From OLB11 sp044234005 (GTDB lineage Bacteria; Bacteroidota; Bacteroidia; Chitinophagales; Chitinophagaceae), in assembly GCA_044234005.1 (NCBI GenBank), contig JBIIJE010000027.1, positions 1 to 25,653 on the forward strand: a stretch of DNA of 25,653 nt, written 5' to 3'. The number at the start of each line of letters is the position of its first letter. Position 1 is the first letter of the stretch. The position numbers and the translations under genes are program-made. The notes under the pieces are model-generated. The model was not told the origin of the DNA and did no database searches. It worked only from the letters and a program-made list of their open reading frames with translations. Positions 7,891 through 16,929 of the stretch are shown one piece after another.

Positions 7891-8985
7891 ATGACAATAG
7901 AACAGCTAAAACTGATGCGAGAAAGAACCCAAGCACTAAAACAATACTTGGGAGTGGATGAGAAATTAGCCAAGATTCAAAATGACAAAACATTGAGTTT
8001 AGCGGAAGGATTTTGGAATGACAATGAGCGAGCAACGGCCATTCTAAAGGAAATAAAAACTAATTCCTTTTGGACAGATTTATACATTCAAACAGAGAAT
8101 GCGGTAGAAGATTTTTCTATACTATTTGATTTTTGGAAAGCAGGTGAAACTAGTGAAGATGAAGCAAAAGAGGCATACAACCACGCAGTTTCAAAGTTAG
8201 ATGAACTTGAATTTAAATCAACCCTTAATCAACCAGAGGATGAGATGCCTGCAGTGCTTACGATTAACTCAGGTGCAGGAGGTACAGAAAGCCAAGATTG
8301 GGTAGAAATGCTGTTGCGTATGTACAGAATGTATGCTGAGAAAAATAATTTTAAAGTGAGTGAAATAGATATACAATGGGGAGATGGTGCTGGTATCAAA
8401 CAAGCAACGATAGAAATTGATGGTGCTTTTGCCTTTGGCTTGCTAAAATCAGAAAATGGCGTTCATCGTTTGGTTCGCATTTCACCTTTTGATTCAAATG
8501 CTCGCAGACATACTTCTTTTGCTTCTGTTTTTGTTTATCCGCTTGTTGATGATACCATAGAAATTGAAGTAAATCCTAGTGATTTGGAGTGGGATTTTTT
8601 CAGAGCAGGCGGAAAGGGCGGTCAAAATGTAAATAAAGTTGAGACAGCAGTTCGCTTGAAGCATTTACCAAGCGGAATTATTGTAGAATGTCAACAAGCA
8701 CGAACACAAGGAGACAATCGTGATAAAGCTTTGAAAATGCTAAAGTCTCAATTATATGAAAAAGAATTACAGCGACAAGAAGAATTAAAAAGTAAAACTA
8801 ATTCTACAAAGAAAAAAATAGAATGGGGCTCACAAATACGTTCCTATGTTTTCCATCCTTATAAAATGATTAAAGATCATCGAACAGATTTTGAAGTCGG
8901 CAATGTAGGCCCCGTAATGGATGGCGAAATAGATGGTTTTATAAAAGCCTATTTAATGTGGGGACAAGAAGAAATGAATTCTTAG
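7891..8985 (+). CDS. prfB: Peptide chain release factor 2 (no programmed frameshift)
   Basis: RF2 recognises UGA and UAA stop codons and triggers peptide release. The 364-aa product has the RF2 anticodon-like tripeptide SPF (198-200, in RISPFDSNARRHTSF) and the catalytic GGQ loop (243-245, in GGKGGQNVNKVETAV). The end (WGSQIRSYVFHPYKMIKDHRT ... IDGFIKAYL) is also canonical. In E. coli and many other bacteria an in-frame TGA near codon 25 forces an autoregulatory +1 frameshift. Here the matching stretch reads TAC TTG GGA GTG GAT (YLGVD, 19-23) with no stop, so the gene is one continuous frame. It is convergent with the cluster ending at 9031. Confidence 0.97.
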   Translation: MTIEQLKLMRERTQALKQYLGVDEKLAKIQNDKTLSLAEGFWNDNERATAILKEIKTNSFWTDLYIQTENAVEDFSILFDFWKAGETSEDEAKEAYNHAVSKLDELEFKSTLNQPEDEMPAVLTINSGAGGTESQDWVEMLLRMYRMYAEKNNFKVSEIDIQWGDGAGIKQATIEIDGAFAFGLLKSENGVHRLVRISPFDSNARRHTSFASVFVYPLVDDTIEIEVNPSDLEWDFFRAGGKGGQNVNKVETAVRLKHLPSGIIVECQQARTQGDNRDKALKMLKSQLYEKELQRQEELKSKTNSTKKKIEWGSQIRSYVFHPYKMIKDHRTDFEVGNVGPVMDGEIDGFIKAYLMWGQEEMNS

Positions 8986-9030
8986 AAAAATGATTTTTCA
9001 AAAACTTGAATCAAACTATTTTTAACTCTT

Positions 9031-10272
9031 TCACTGAATCAAACCATTAATCACATCCTTCACACTATCAAAAATATCCAGTGCATCTTCAGCCATTTCT
9101 TCCATAGGCTCAAATGGATTGATTTGAGGTTCCTTCTTTGTAAAATACAAAATACTGCCTTCTGTACTTAAAATAGCTTCAAAATCTAATGATTGTCCTT
9201 TGCAATTACGAAGCAAAAATTTATTGTTCTTGGCATCGTATTTAAAAAATAGTTCGCCTTGCAAACATTCATCTTCACGATTTGGCTTTGCAACATAACC
9301 GATTCTTCTAGGTCGAGCATAGCTATTAGAAACGAAATCACCAGAGAATTGATAGTAAAAACCATCTGATAACTTTGCGATTATTTCATATTTATTATCC
9401 GGAATTATCTCATGAACTAGAATGCCACTATTGTACTTTCGAATCCGCTCACTCGACTCAATGCATGGAGAAAGTAAGTAGTAATTTTTTAAAGACTTAT
9501 CAAAAGAAATAGATTGAGCTACAATCCTTCGATGCTTCAATTGCAACTTTTTGTTGTCAGCAGGCAATAACTGTCCAAATAATCTTTTGTATGTTTCAAA
9601 CTCCTCTTTACTATCAACCACAAACTTGGCGTTTACATAACCATAAATATTCGGTTTATCTTGCAGGAATTCCCAAAAAGTAATAGGCTTAATATAAACT
9701 TTGCGGTGATCATACAACTTATCGCTACTATCGATTGCTTTAGGATATATCTCGTTGTCGGCGGCTAATAAACGTTGAAAAGATTTTGAATTAGATTGAG
9801 GGTTTAAATCCATGCTTCCAATTTGCTCACGGCTTTCATTTCGAATGGCAACTCGTTCTGTCAAAGTATATACATAATGTAACTTATCATAATCAAAATA
9901 TTTCTTAGCAAAATATAGAAGAGCAATTGTAAAACATAATATTAAAGGATACACTAGCCTTGACAATTTTCCCCATTTTTTCTTATCGCCTTTACCAGAA
10001 TTTGGCAACGTGGGCTCCGAGGATTTATAATTATTTGTAGATTTTACAGTTCCTTGATTCACGACCTTTTGATAACGAAAAAAATCTTGAACAACATCGT
10101 TCTTCTGCTGCGTAGTAAAATTCCAACTTTCGAATAATTGCTCCAAACGAGGTCCAATCTCATGAGGTGGGACATTTCGCCATGCCTCCAAAAGGCTTCC
10201 TGGAGCTTCTTGCTTCTTCCGAATTCTGAAAGCATACTTTATAAAATCAGTTATATTATCTTGATTTATCAT
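9031..10272 (-). CDS. Bitopic membrane protein, last gene of the SEDS-PBP cluster
   Basis: About 413 aa. The N-terminal ~105 residues are predicted cytoplasmic (a helical part with SLLEAWRNVPPHEIGPRLEQL, then a polar linker with KKKW). One TM follows (~108-124, LVYPLILCFTIALLYF) and the remaining ~290 residues are extracytoplasmic. Just after the TM, VYTLTERVAIRNESREQIGS through NIYGYVNAKFV (~136-220) has the shape of a bacterial SH3 domain, a common cell-wall-binding module; this is my reading, not a firm match. The tail ends in an acidic amphipathic helix. The upstream gene stops with TGA at 10277-10275; I start at the ATG at 10272, but a TTG at 10278 would give a 4-base stop/start overlap. 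Tight coupling to the SEDS-PBP genes suggests an accessory envelope factor. No family is recognised. Confidence 0.75.
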   Translation of the reverse strand: MINQDNITDFIKYAFRIRKKQEAPGSLLEAWRNVPPHEIGPRLEQLFESWNFTTQQKNDVVQDFFRYQKVVNQGTVKSTNNYKSSEPTLPNSGKGDKKKWGKLSRLVYPLILCFTIALLYFAKKYFDYDKLHYVYTLTERVAIRNESREQIGSMDLNPQSNSKSFQRLLAADNEIYPKAIDSSDKLYDHRKVYIKPITFWEFLQDKPNIYGYVNAKFVVDSKEEFETYKRLFGQLLPADNKKLQLKHRRIVAQSISFDKSLKNYYLLSPCIESSERIRKYNSGILVHEIIPDNKYEIIAKLSDGFYYQFSGDFVSNSYARPRRIGYVAKPNREDECLQGELFFKYDAKNNKFLLRNCKGQSLDFEAILSTEGSILYFTKKEPQINPFEPMEEMAEDALDIFDSVKDVINGLIQ

Positions 10273-10274
10273 AA

Positions 10275-10724
10275 TCAATATTTTGCATCTTTATATAATT
10301 TAGTCAATCGAATAACTATGTCGTTCGGTACTGTGACTTGTTCATCACGAATCAAAAATCTTGCTTTCAAGTTCTTCGAATTTAAATCGGTTCTCAACTC
10401 ATAATCATCATTCCTGAAATTAGATTTTAATAATTCAGTATTACCATTGTAAAAAACACTCGACATTTGATTTGCCCCGTTTATTTCTACCACTAACTCA
10501 TTACTACCATCACGAATTTTGACAAAATCTTTGTATGCAATTTGTAACAAGTTAATAAAAGTATCTTTTCGCATAAGCAGCACATTTTGAGGTTGCAAGT
10601 TTTGTTTAGCGGCAACAACTGGAAAAAAACTACTTTCTTTTCTATCGTGGAGAATGAACACAGCGCTTATTGCAAGGATACATACCCCGACAAAAAATAA
10701 TATGGATAATTTATTTCTTTTCAT
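10275..10724 (-). CDS. Small membrane-anchored extracytoplasmic protein
   Basis: I start at the second Met (10724, MKRNKLSILFF), because it puts a basic N-terminus before the single hydrophobic segment (ILFFVGVCILAISAVFIL). The start at 10757 would add 11 residues and lengthen the overlap. This gives 149 aa, with ~120 residues outside the membrane forming a small alpha/beta domain (NVLLMRKDTFINLLQIAYKDF, NELVVEINGAN, YELRTDLNSKNLKARFL). The start overlaps the end of the SEDS-PBP gene by 14 nt, and its stop abuts the next gene. This overlap argues strongly for coupled translation and a shared complex; a role like that of small bitopic divisome partners is only an analogy. No known family is recognised. 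Confidence 0.75.
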   Translation of the reverse strand: MKRNKLSILFFVGVCILAISAVFILHDRKESSFFPVVAAKQNLQPQNVLLMRKDTFINLLQIAYKDFVKIRDGSNELVVEINGANQMSSVFYNGNTELLKSNFRNDDYELRTDLNSKNLKARFLIRDEQVTVPNDIVIRLTKLYKDAKY

Positions 10725-13700
10725 GCGTTCGAAAATAATTTTTACATGATGAGGCATTCAATGACAATCGAATAATGTCTTTTACTAAGTCCCAATTGAA
10801 ATCACCTGTATTATCCACTACAAAATAAAACGAATAAACTTTTGCCTCGCCAATATTCTCATATTCAGTCAATGGCTTATCTGTCACTGAAACCACCAAA
10901 CGCCTTGAGCTTGATTGACCACCGCCTTCTTCATTAATAGTTCCTGTCTTCGCATAAAAATTATAATCCGGAAATTCAGTTCTTAATATTTTCAACTCTT
11001 TAGCGGTGCCTGCAACAATTACACGCTTCATACCTTCAAAAATATTTGTTGCCAGAAATTTTTTATACTCCATCATGGTCCAGCTGCTATCAACATACCA
11101 ATCTTGATGGAGAGCATGACAAGGCATAATATGCATAGCATACTTACGATTGAAGGTAAACAAGGCATTATACATTTCGAGCATTTTAAAAGGTGTTATC
11201 TGATAGGGATATCCGCCTAAAGTGGCTGTCTTCAATCCTAGATTGAAATTTTCATTGATTTCATTCTTACTTTTATCAGAAATAAAATGCCGCATTCTTT
11301 GTGCAAAGCTTGATGCCTCTGGAACGCTCCAAATCGCATTATCTATATTGCTCGCGGTAAGTCGCGCCTCTAAAGCTGAATCCACGAAAAATGTTTTTCG
11401 TGTGTTCATAGGAGAGCCATCTAATTTATCGTTATCACTTGTGGATAAATTTGCATTAATACTTAAGCCACGAGCTAAAATACTATTCTCCTCTGCAAAA
11501 TATGATTTCGACAATTTACGGCTGCTGATAGGCCACTTCCCTTCACCATTATTATAACTTGGCAAATACCTAACTTGCTGATTAAATTTTAAGATCGGAA
11601 AAGTTTGTGAATTGCCTTTAACTGTGAGAATATTTTTTAAACTCATACTATCATTTCCAAAATCAACTCTTCTATATGAGCCTAAAAACATAATTACTGA
11701 ATGATAAAAATTACTAGACTCCTGCAAATAAAATGGCATATCAACCTCATTACTTATGCTATAATGCTCATCATCTTTCCATGGACGAGAAAGCTTCAAT
11801 CCAGCATACGATGTCTTATCGCTGTATGCTTGTGGAACATAATTTAAATATTGCCATCCTGCATTTACTTGACTTGTCATGCATGCCACAATTAATGGTT
11901 TAATTGAAGACCCAGGACCTAAATGCAGATTTAACAAATTGGCATTCCCCCATTGATCTCTTTCGTTTTTGGTATTGCTATAAAAGAAATGTCTTTCTTG
12001 CATATTATAAATTTCACTCTTGTTGTTAGGATCTATTTTCCTTCTGTTTACAATAAAATCATTCATTAATCGAATATTACCATCTCCGTCTGCAGTGATC
12101 ACATTGAAACTTAAATTTCTTTTCTTTAGTTTACTATATGTCTCTTGAATTCGCTGCTGAACTTTATTATAGAGGGTATAATCTAAAGTAATGGGTATAG
12201 TTTGAGTTGGGGTTTCTTTTAAAAAAGGTCTAATCGTATTTACAAAATTGTAGATCCAAAAATTACGTTCTTTCATCGGATACAAAGTTCGATACTCACC
12301 ATTCACCCATTTATGAGAAGCAAAGGATGAATTATGCTGGGAGAAACTTACAGAGAAACGATCTTGTTTCGTACTTACTAATAAGTTATCCTGATTAGAA
12401 AAATAGCTAGCCTTATCGACAGCATTTTGCTTCTCATTTGGCTCTTGTGGATGCTGAATTATTATGCTGGTTTTACTGCGATATTGGTTTGCCACGTTGA
12501 CCATACCAAGAGGCTCCATAGCGTCAGGTAGCCAGCTTGACGGAATAACAGCTAATTGAACTCCTGTATTTATATCTTCATCATAGTACGGGAGCTCACA
12601 AGTCGAGATACTATTTTTATAATTTAAATAAACTTGATTGTCATTATCCTTCGTGGACTCCACTACACTTCCGTGCCATATCGATTTGTTATCTGTTGCC
12701 GGCAAAGCCAAATAAAGACTCTTATTATATTCCGCAGCATAGCGACCTTGTGTGAAACGTATGTACAATGGATTGTTCAGTTGCATGGCACTGCTTGGAT
12801 TTTTTTCCCAATTTTCAAAAATACTTTTGGTATACTCATCTTGAATTAAACTTAATTTAAAACTTGTATAGTTCTCATGATTAATGACCACTTTCACAAA
12901 TTCATCATAAGACCATTTAGTTTTTCGCTGGTGCAAGCTATCTTGAATATTTCCCAAAATAGCATTAAAATTCATATCAATGTTATCTTGGGTTGTTTTC
13001 ACGACGACAGAAAAGTTGTTTTTAGATAGCTCATTTTGCTTAATCGTTGTGTAACCGAATAATAAAATAATAAATACAAGAAATGAATATCGAGAAACAC
13101 CTAAACCTAAGTTCAACTTTAAAGACTTATAAGCGATTGGCTTCTGAATAAGCACAATGGCAAATAACATCAAAGGCATCAAAACACTTAATCGGCTGGT
13201 TAAACTTAAAAAAGGAAAATCTTGCCCAAAGAAAACGAAACGATTTGTTGAAGTCAACCAAACAAAGAGACTACTGGTGAATAAAATAAGTAATGGAATC
13301 AATCCACCATAAGAAGAATCTTCAAGCATGGCTGGTTGATTCTCCTTCTTTAATTTAAATGACAATAAATAAACAAATAATGGCAAAATGAACAACCCTA
13401 AAATTAACACCATAGACAATCCACCTAATTCACCTATCACAAAACGCGCTATCACAACATCGCGAGTTTGAGTATTGTAGTTAACTCCAACTTTACTAAA
13501 CTTCCTCAAATTAATAGGAGTCGAATTGTCAAAGTCTTTCGTAATATAAGAATTAATAAACCATTGATTTTCTGCTGTTTCGACAATTTTCCGTGTGTTA
13601 AAACTAGAGTAGCTATTATTCCGGAGCAGCTCACTAATCGGTTGATGTATAATAGAAGCGCGATGTTGTACGAACTTTATTTGCTCTGTAATCTTAGCAT

Positions 13701-16146
13701 CTAAATAATTCCTTGAGGGTGGAATGATGAACAGTAATAAAATACTTAAACTTAGAATCACACTTGAAATCAAAAATTTTCGATTCGCCTTATAAAAGAA
13801 ATATAGAATCGCATTGATGACGAATAGAATAATTAAAATAACAGCAAACTTATAGGTAAGCACATAATAAAATAATGACTTAAAACTAAGCACAACGAGA
13901 TAAATCAGCAAACAAGAAACACCATAAACCCAGTAATGCCATGGCTTTACAAACATAGCAAAAAGTGATACTTTATTTACTTCAAATGATTTTTTATAGA
14001 AATTAAGTAAAATATTTTTAAGGAGTAAAAACAAGATAAACAAAATACAAAATCCTCGATCAGCCACGGCAAAAAAAGAAATTGTAGACATGCTTAAAAT
14101 AAAAGTTGGATTATGATAGAGGTAAAATAAGTATGCACGAAAATATTGTACCACTTTACTTTCATGAGTTTGCTTATAATGCAAAGGTTCGTAATAATGA
14201 TTTGCTCTGATGCAAACAAATACATACATCATAAGCGGAAGTAGAATGGTAAGAATACGTTTCAAAAACTCCACACTCACGATTGCATCTAAGAAGAGGC
14301 AAGCAAAAAGAAAGGCTATATATATGAAATGAAGTTTCTTAAACCTGATAGAAATATTATTTGCAAACCAATTTTGTGCGATCTCAAAGAAATTAAATCG
14401 TTCAAACATGCCTACGCGGAAACAAAATATAAAAACTACAATCAGAAAAGTAAACAACAAGGTAACAGGGAATGGCAAAGAAAATCCAAATAATGAAAAG
14501 TCGAATCCAATCAAAGTTTTCTCTAATTCATACTTGGTAATACTTTCTAAGGGCGGGAAAGTTGCTATGCGCCAATAGAGAATAAATCGAATCATGATGA
14601 GGGCATAGACACAAGCCCAAATAATTGGTTCGATACGCTCCAATTTTTTACCCCGCTTGAACAGCATTAAACCTGAAAACAAGACGAACAAAAATGAAGC
14701 ATAACAAATCAAATAATTATATCCGAATCGATTATTTGAAAAATTCCGGATAGAAAAATGATACTTTAAACTTTCATCGCTTGTTTGCAATTCAAATTCA
14801 TTATTCACTAATTTCTTTGCGCTTGGATTCTTATCATTGATATCTAAATATTGTGCGGCTAATTCATGATTTGTGAGATCGGCAATAAACTCTAAACTCC
14901 CATTGATTGCAGAATTACTTTGCAGCAAATTAGACGTAAAGTAAAATCCATTTGACGAAGGATTATTCATCAATATGCTCAACTGATTAGTAATAAATCT
15001 TATACATTTTTTTCCAGCCGAAAGACTAGTTGGATTCGTTAAATAGTAAGACTGAGGGAAATCAAAAATCAATGCATGTCTGCCCTGAAAAGTATCTAAT
15101 TTCATTAAACTTTTATACCCTTGCAGGCCGAGGTAAAATGATTGGCCCGCTTCGATTTGAAAAGCCATTTTAGGTTTATAAATGCATAAATTTTTATCCG
15201 TAAAAATTTCATGTTTACCTAGTAAGAACGTTTCACTCGGCATAAAGAAAATTTTACGCGCATTACTGCTATGGTCGACAATCAACATACAATTGCCAAT
15301 ATCTTCAAACACTTGTTGTAACAACAACCCTGTTTCAGATTTATAGGTTTGTTTTGTATTAGAGGCTTCAAGCAAATCAGTCAATTCAATCCCTTTTTGC
15401 AAGGCATGCCTGCTAAAAGTAAATTCATCTTGCCAGCTATTAGGCAAACCATCTATACTTCCATCATCTATCGTTTGTAATTTAATCGTAAAATTTGTAA
15501 ATAATTCAGGTGACCAAGGCTTATACCACCTGCGCTTTGTATAATCAATAAATTCTATGTCAATTTTGTAATGTGCACGTTTTATTGAAATACTTTTTTT
15601 TGCACCAGAAGGAAATACCTTATTAATGAGATGAGTCTTACCTAACTCGTCTAATTGTAAAATAGGTTCAAACAAATCTTTAGTATAAATCGAATAGTTT
15701 GTTTCATCTGCTTGAATTTGAATACCACCTTCACTTTCATTCGAATCCAAAACTGGAACAATAAAAGATGCATTACGTTCAAATGAAATAGCTTTATTAC
15801 TCAATGCATGATGATCAATATTTAAAAACCATGATTCCGACTTTGTTGGATTAATTACTTTCTTCAGGCAATACAAGGAACTTAGAAACACAATTACCAT
15901 TAAGCCAGTCGACATCCATGCAAATCTTTTCTCCTTGAATCGACTTAGGAACGATAGAAATATTTCATCGTGATTATGAACTTGCAATTCTTTATCAATA
16001 CTTCTTTCATTGAGCATGCTTGTTATGTAATAAAGCAAAGAAGCGATTAAGACAATGGAAAGAAACAATGTGATAGGAGTTCCTATATACAGATGTAAGC
16101 CAAGCAATACAAGTGAAATAAGAATAAATATAACTATACGTTTCAT
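10711..16146 (-). CDS. SEDS glycosyltransferase - class B PBP transpeptidase fusion (1811 aa)
   Basis: Order: three N-terminal TMs (~3-21, 24-43, 77-95); a large extracytoplasmic domain (~97-475); a polytopic core (~478-1033, about 12-14 hydrophobic segments); a pedestal-like region (~1040-1310); a transpeptidase (~1315-1785). The late core carries TRDVVIARFVIGELGGLS (894-911), which aligns with the SEDS signature TDFIFAVIGEELG so that Asp896 takes the catalytic Asp position, and FFGQDFPFLSLTSR (972-985), matching the SEDS G-x-PFxSxGGSS loop. The PBP part has SxxK (Ser1413-Lys1416 in GPGSSIKPL), SxN (Ser1477-Asn1479) and KTGT (1733-1736), plus YQITPFKMLEMYNAL and GMKRVIVAGTA, both typical of PBPs. 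SEDS proteins polymerise lipid II and class B PBPs crosslink it; they are normally separate chains. It starts 20 nt after the preceding gene. The transpeptidase call is firm; the SEDS call is good but divergent. Confidence 0.88.
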   Translation of the reverse strand: MKRIVIFILISLVLLGLHLYIGTPITLFLSIVLIASLLYYITSMLNERSIDKELQVHNHDEIFLSFLSRFKEKRFAWMSTGLMVIVFLSSLYCLKKVINPTKSESWFLNIDHHALSNKAISFERNASFIVPVLDSNESEGGIQIQADETNYSIYTKDLFEPILQLDELGKTHLINKVFPSGAKKSISIKRAHYKIDIEFIDYTKRRWYKPWSPELFTNFTIKLQTIDDGSIDGLPNSWQDEFTFSRHALQKGIELTDLLEASNTKQTYKSETGLLLQQVFEDIGNCMLIVDHSSNARKIFFMPSETFLLGKHEIFTDKNLCIYKPKMAFQIEAGQSFYLGLQGYKSLMKLDTFQGRHALIFDFPQSYYLTNPTSLSAGKKCIRFITNQLSILMNNPSSNGFYFTSNLLQSNSAINGSLEFIADLTNHELAAQYLDINDKNPSAKKLVNNEFELQTSDESLKYHFSIRNFSNNRFGYNYLICYASFLFVLFSGLMLFKRGKKLERIEPIIWACVYALIMIRFILYWRIATFPPLESITKYELEKTLIGFDFSLFGFSLPFPVTLLFTFLIVVFIFCFRVGMFERFNFFEIAQNWFANNISIRFKKLHFIYIAFLFACLFLDAIVSVEFLKRILTILLPLMMYVFVCIRANHYYEPLHYKQTHESKVVQYFRAYLFYLYHNPTFILSMSTISFFAVADRGFCILFILFLLLKNILLNFYKKSFEVNKVSLFAMFVKPWHYWVYGVSCLLIYLVVLSFKSLFYYVLTYKFAVILIILFVINAILYFFYKANRKFLISSVILSLSILLLFIIPPSRNYLDAKITEQIKFVQHRASIIHQPISELLRNNSYSSFNTRKIVETAENQWFINSYITKDFDNSTPINLRKFSKVGVNYNTQTRDVVIARFVIGELGGLSMVLILGLFILPLFVYLLSFKLKKENQPAMLEDSSYGGLIPLLILFTSSLFVWLTSTNRFVFFGQDFPFLSLTSRLSVLMPLMLFAIVLIQKPIAYKSLKLNLGLGVSRYSFLVFIILLFGYTTIKQNELSKNNFSVVVKTTQDNIDMNFNAILGNIQDSLHQRKTKWSYDEFVKVVINHENYTSFKLSLIQDEYTKSIFENWEKNPSSAMQLNNPLYIRFTQGRYAAEYNKSLYLALPATDNKSIWHGSVVESTKDNDNQVYLNYKNSISTCELPYYDEDINTGVQLAVIPSSWLPDAMEPLGMVNVANQYRSKTSIIIQHPQEPNEKQNAVDKASYFSNQDNLLVSTKQDRFSVSFSQHNSSFASHKWVNGEYRTLYPMKERNFWIYNFVNTIRPFLKETPTQTIPITLDYTLYNKVQQRIQETYSKLKKRNLSFNVITADGDGNIRLMNDFIVNRRKIDPNNKSEIYNMQERHFFYSNTKNERDQWGNANLLNLHLGPGSSIKPLIVACMTSQVNAGWQYLNYVPQAYSDKTSYAGLKLSRPWKDDEHYSISNEVDMPFYLQESSNFYHSVIMFLGSYRRVDFGNDSMSLKNILTVKGNSQTFPILKFNQQVRYLPSYNNGEGKWPISSRKLSKSYFAEENSILARGLSINANLSTSDNDKLDGSPMNTRKTFFVDSALEARLTASNIDNAIWSVPEASSFAQRMRHFISDKSKNEINENFNLGLKTATLGGYPYQITPFKMLEMYNALFTFNRKYAMHIMPCHALHQDWYVDSSWTMMEYKKFLATNIFEGMKRVIVAGTAKELKILRTEFPDYNFYAKTGTINEEGGGQSSSRRLVVSVTDKPLTEYENIGEAKVYSFYFVVDNTGDFNWDLVKDIIRLSLNASSCKNYFRTHEKK

Positions 16147-16166
16147 AATATGAAGCTCTGAAAAGA

Positions 16167-16919
16167 TTAAATTTCTTTCAATATATAGCCATTAATGGAT
16201 GTCATATCTAAGCCCTTAGAATTCTCGGAACGTAAAAATTTAATAATTGCTTGGAGTTGATTCGGGATATCATCATGAAAACTCGCGCTTGTAATATATC
16301 GCAAGTCCTTCTGCAATTTACTTGGCTTACCGCTTATATAATGTAGATTATAAACATCAAATTTCTGATCAATTCCACGCTTATATCTCGCAAGGGATGA
16401 AATATGAGAAACAAGTTGGATTGCAAACTCTGTAAAACTTTTTTTGTCATTTTGTTCAATCGCTTGCCATAATGGATCGAGTAATTTCACATTTAATTCA
16501 TTGAAATATACTTGGTCAAAATCAGTCACCAATTTTAATTGTTGTTTCAATTCATAAAACGAGGCAGAGCTTGAGTTTGGCAAAATGGGTTCAGATTTAT
16601 CAGTACTCATAATTGATGCCTCACTATTTTCATCAGACTTCGTATGCGTCTTGAAGACAAACTTACCAATCAAAATACCTGTTAACAAGGCCAACAAAAT
16701 GCCTAAAAGCCAATACAAATTCTCAGTCAAAAAATTAACATTAGTGGTTGATTCGATCTCGCCTTGAGATGATATATAATCTTCTTCATTATCAGCCAAG
16801 GTCGAATCTTTAATTAACTGAATCACATCTGCACTAGAATCTTGATGAGTATTAGTATTATCCTGAGAAAATCCAATGGTATAAAGAAAACAGAAAAAGA
16901 CAATTAAATATTTTTTCAT
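16167..16919 (-). CDS. Signal-peptide-bearing bitopic membrane protein
   Basis: I start at ATG 16919 (MKKYLIVFFCFLYTIGFSQD), which gives a clean signal peptide of about 18 residues; an upstream ATG at 16946 would overlap the previous gene by 17 nt and put MIYFFNTST in front. The product is 250 aa. A short Asp/Ser-rich extracytoplasmic stretch (~20-65) precedes one TM (~68-88, LYWLLGILLALLTGILIGKFVF). A ~160-aa cytoplasmic domain follows, mostly helical (FYELKQQLKLVTDFDQVYFNELN, DPLWQAIEQNDKKSFTEFAIQLV). It lies between the actin-like ATPase and SEDS-PBP genes with gaps of 10 and 20 nt. With a cytoplasmic domain next to an ATPase and a membrane anchor next to a synthase, it could connect the two (inference). 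No family is recognised. Confidence 0.75.
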   Translation of the reverse strand: MKKYLIVFFCFLYTIGFSQDNTNTHQDSSADVIQLIKDSTLADNEEDYISSQGEIESTTNVNFLTENLYWLLGILLALLTGILIGKFVFKTHTKSDENSEASIMSTDKSEPILPNSSSASFYELKQQLKLVTDFDQVYFNELNVKLLDPLWQAIEQNDKKSFTEFAIQLVSHISSLARYKRGIDQKFDVYNLHYISGKPSKLQKDLRYITSASFHDDIPNQLQAIIKFLRSENSKGLDMTSINGYILKEI

Positions 16920-16929
16920 AGTTGAAGTA

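Noticed and set aside
11222..11557. 111-codon plus-strand frame within the SEDS-PBP gene
   Set aside because: Antisense shadow of the transpeptidase domain, which carries the catalytic motifs.
13044..14709. Polytopic part of the 1811-aa protein as an O-antigen ligase or generic transporter
   Set aside because: TM number alone would allow it, but the TRDVVIARFVIGELGG and PFLSLTSR segments and the fusion to a class B PBP transpeptidase fit a SEDS protein much better.
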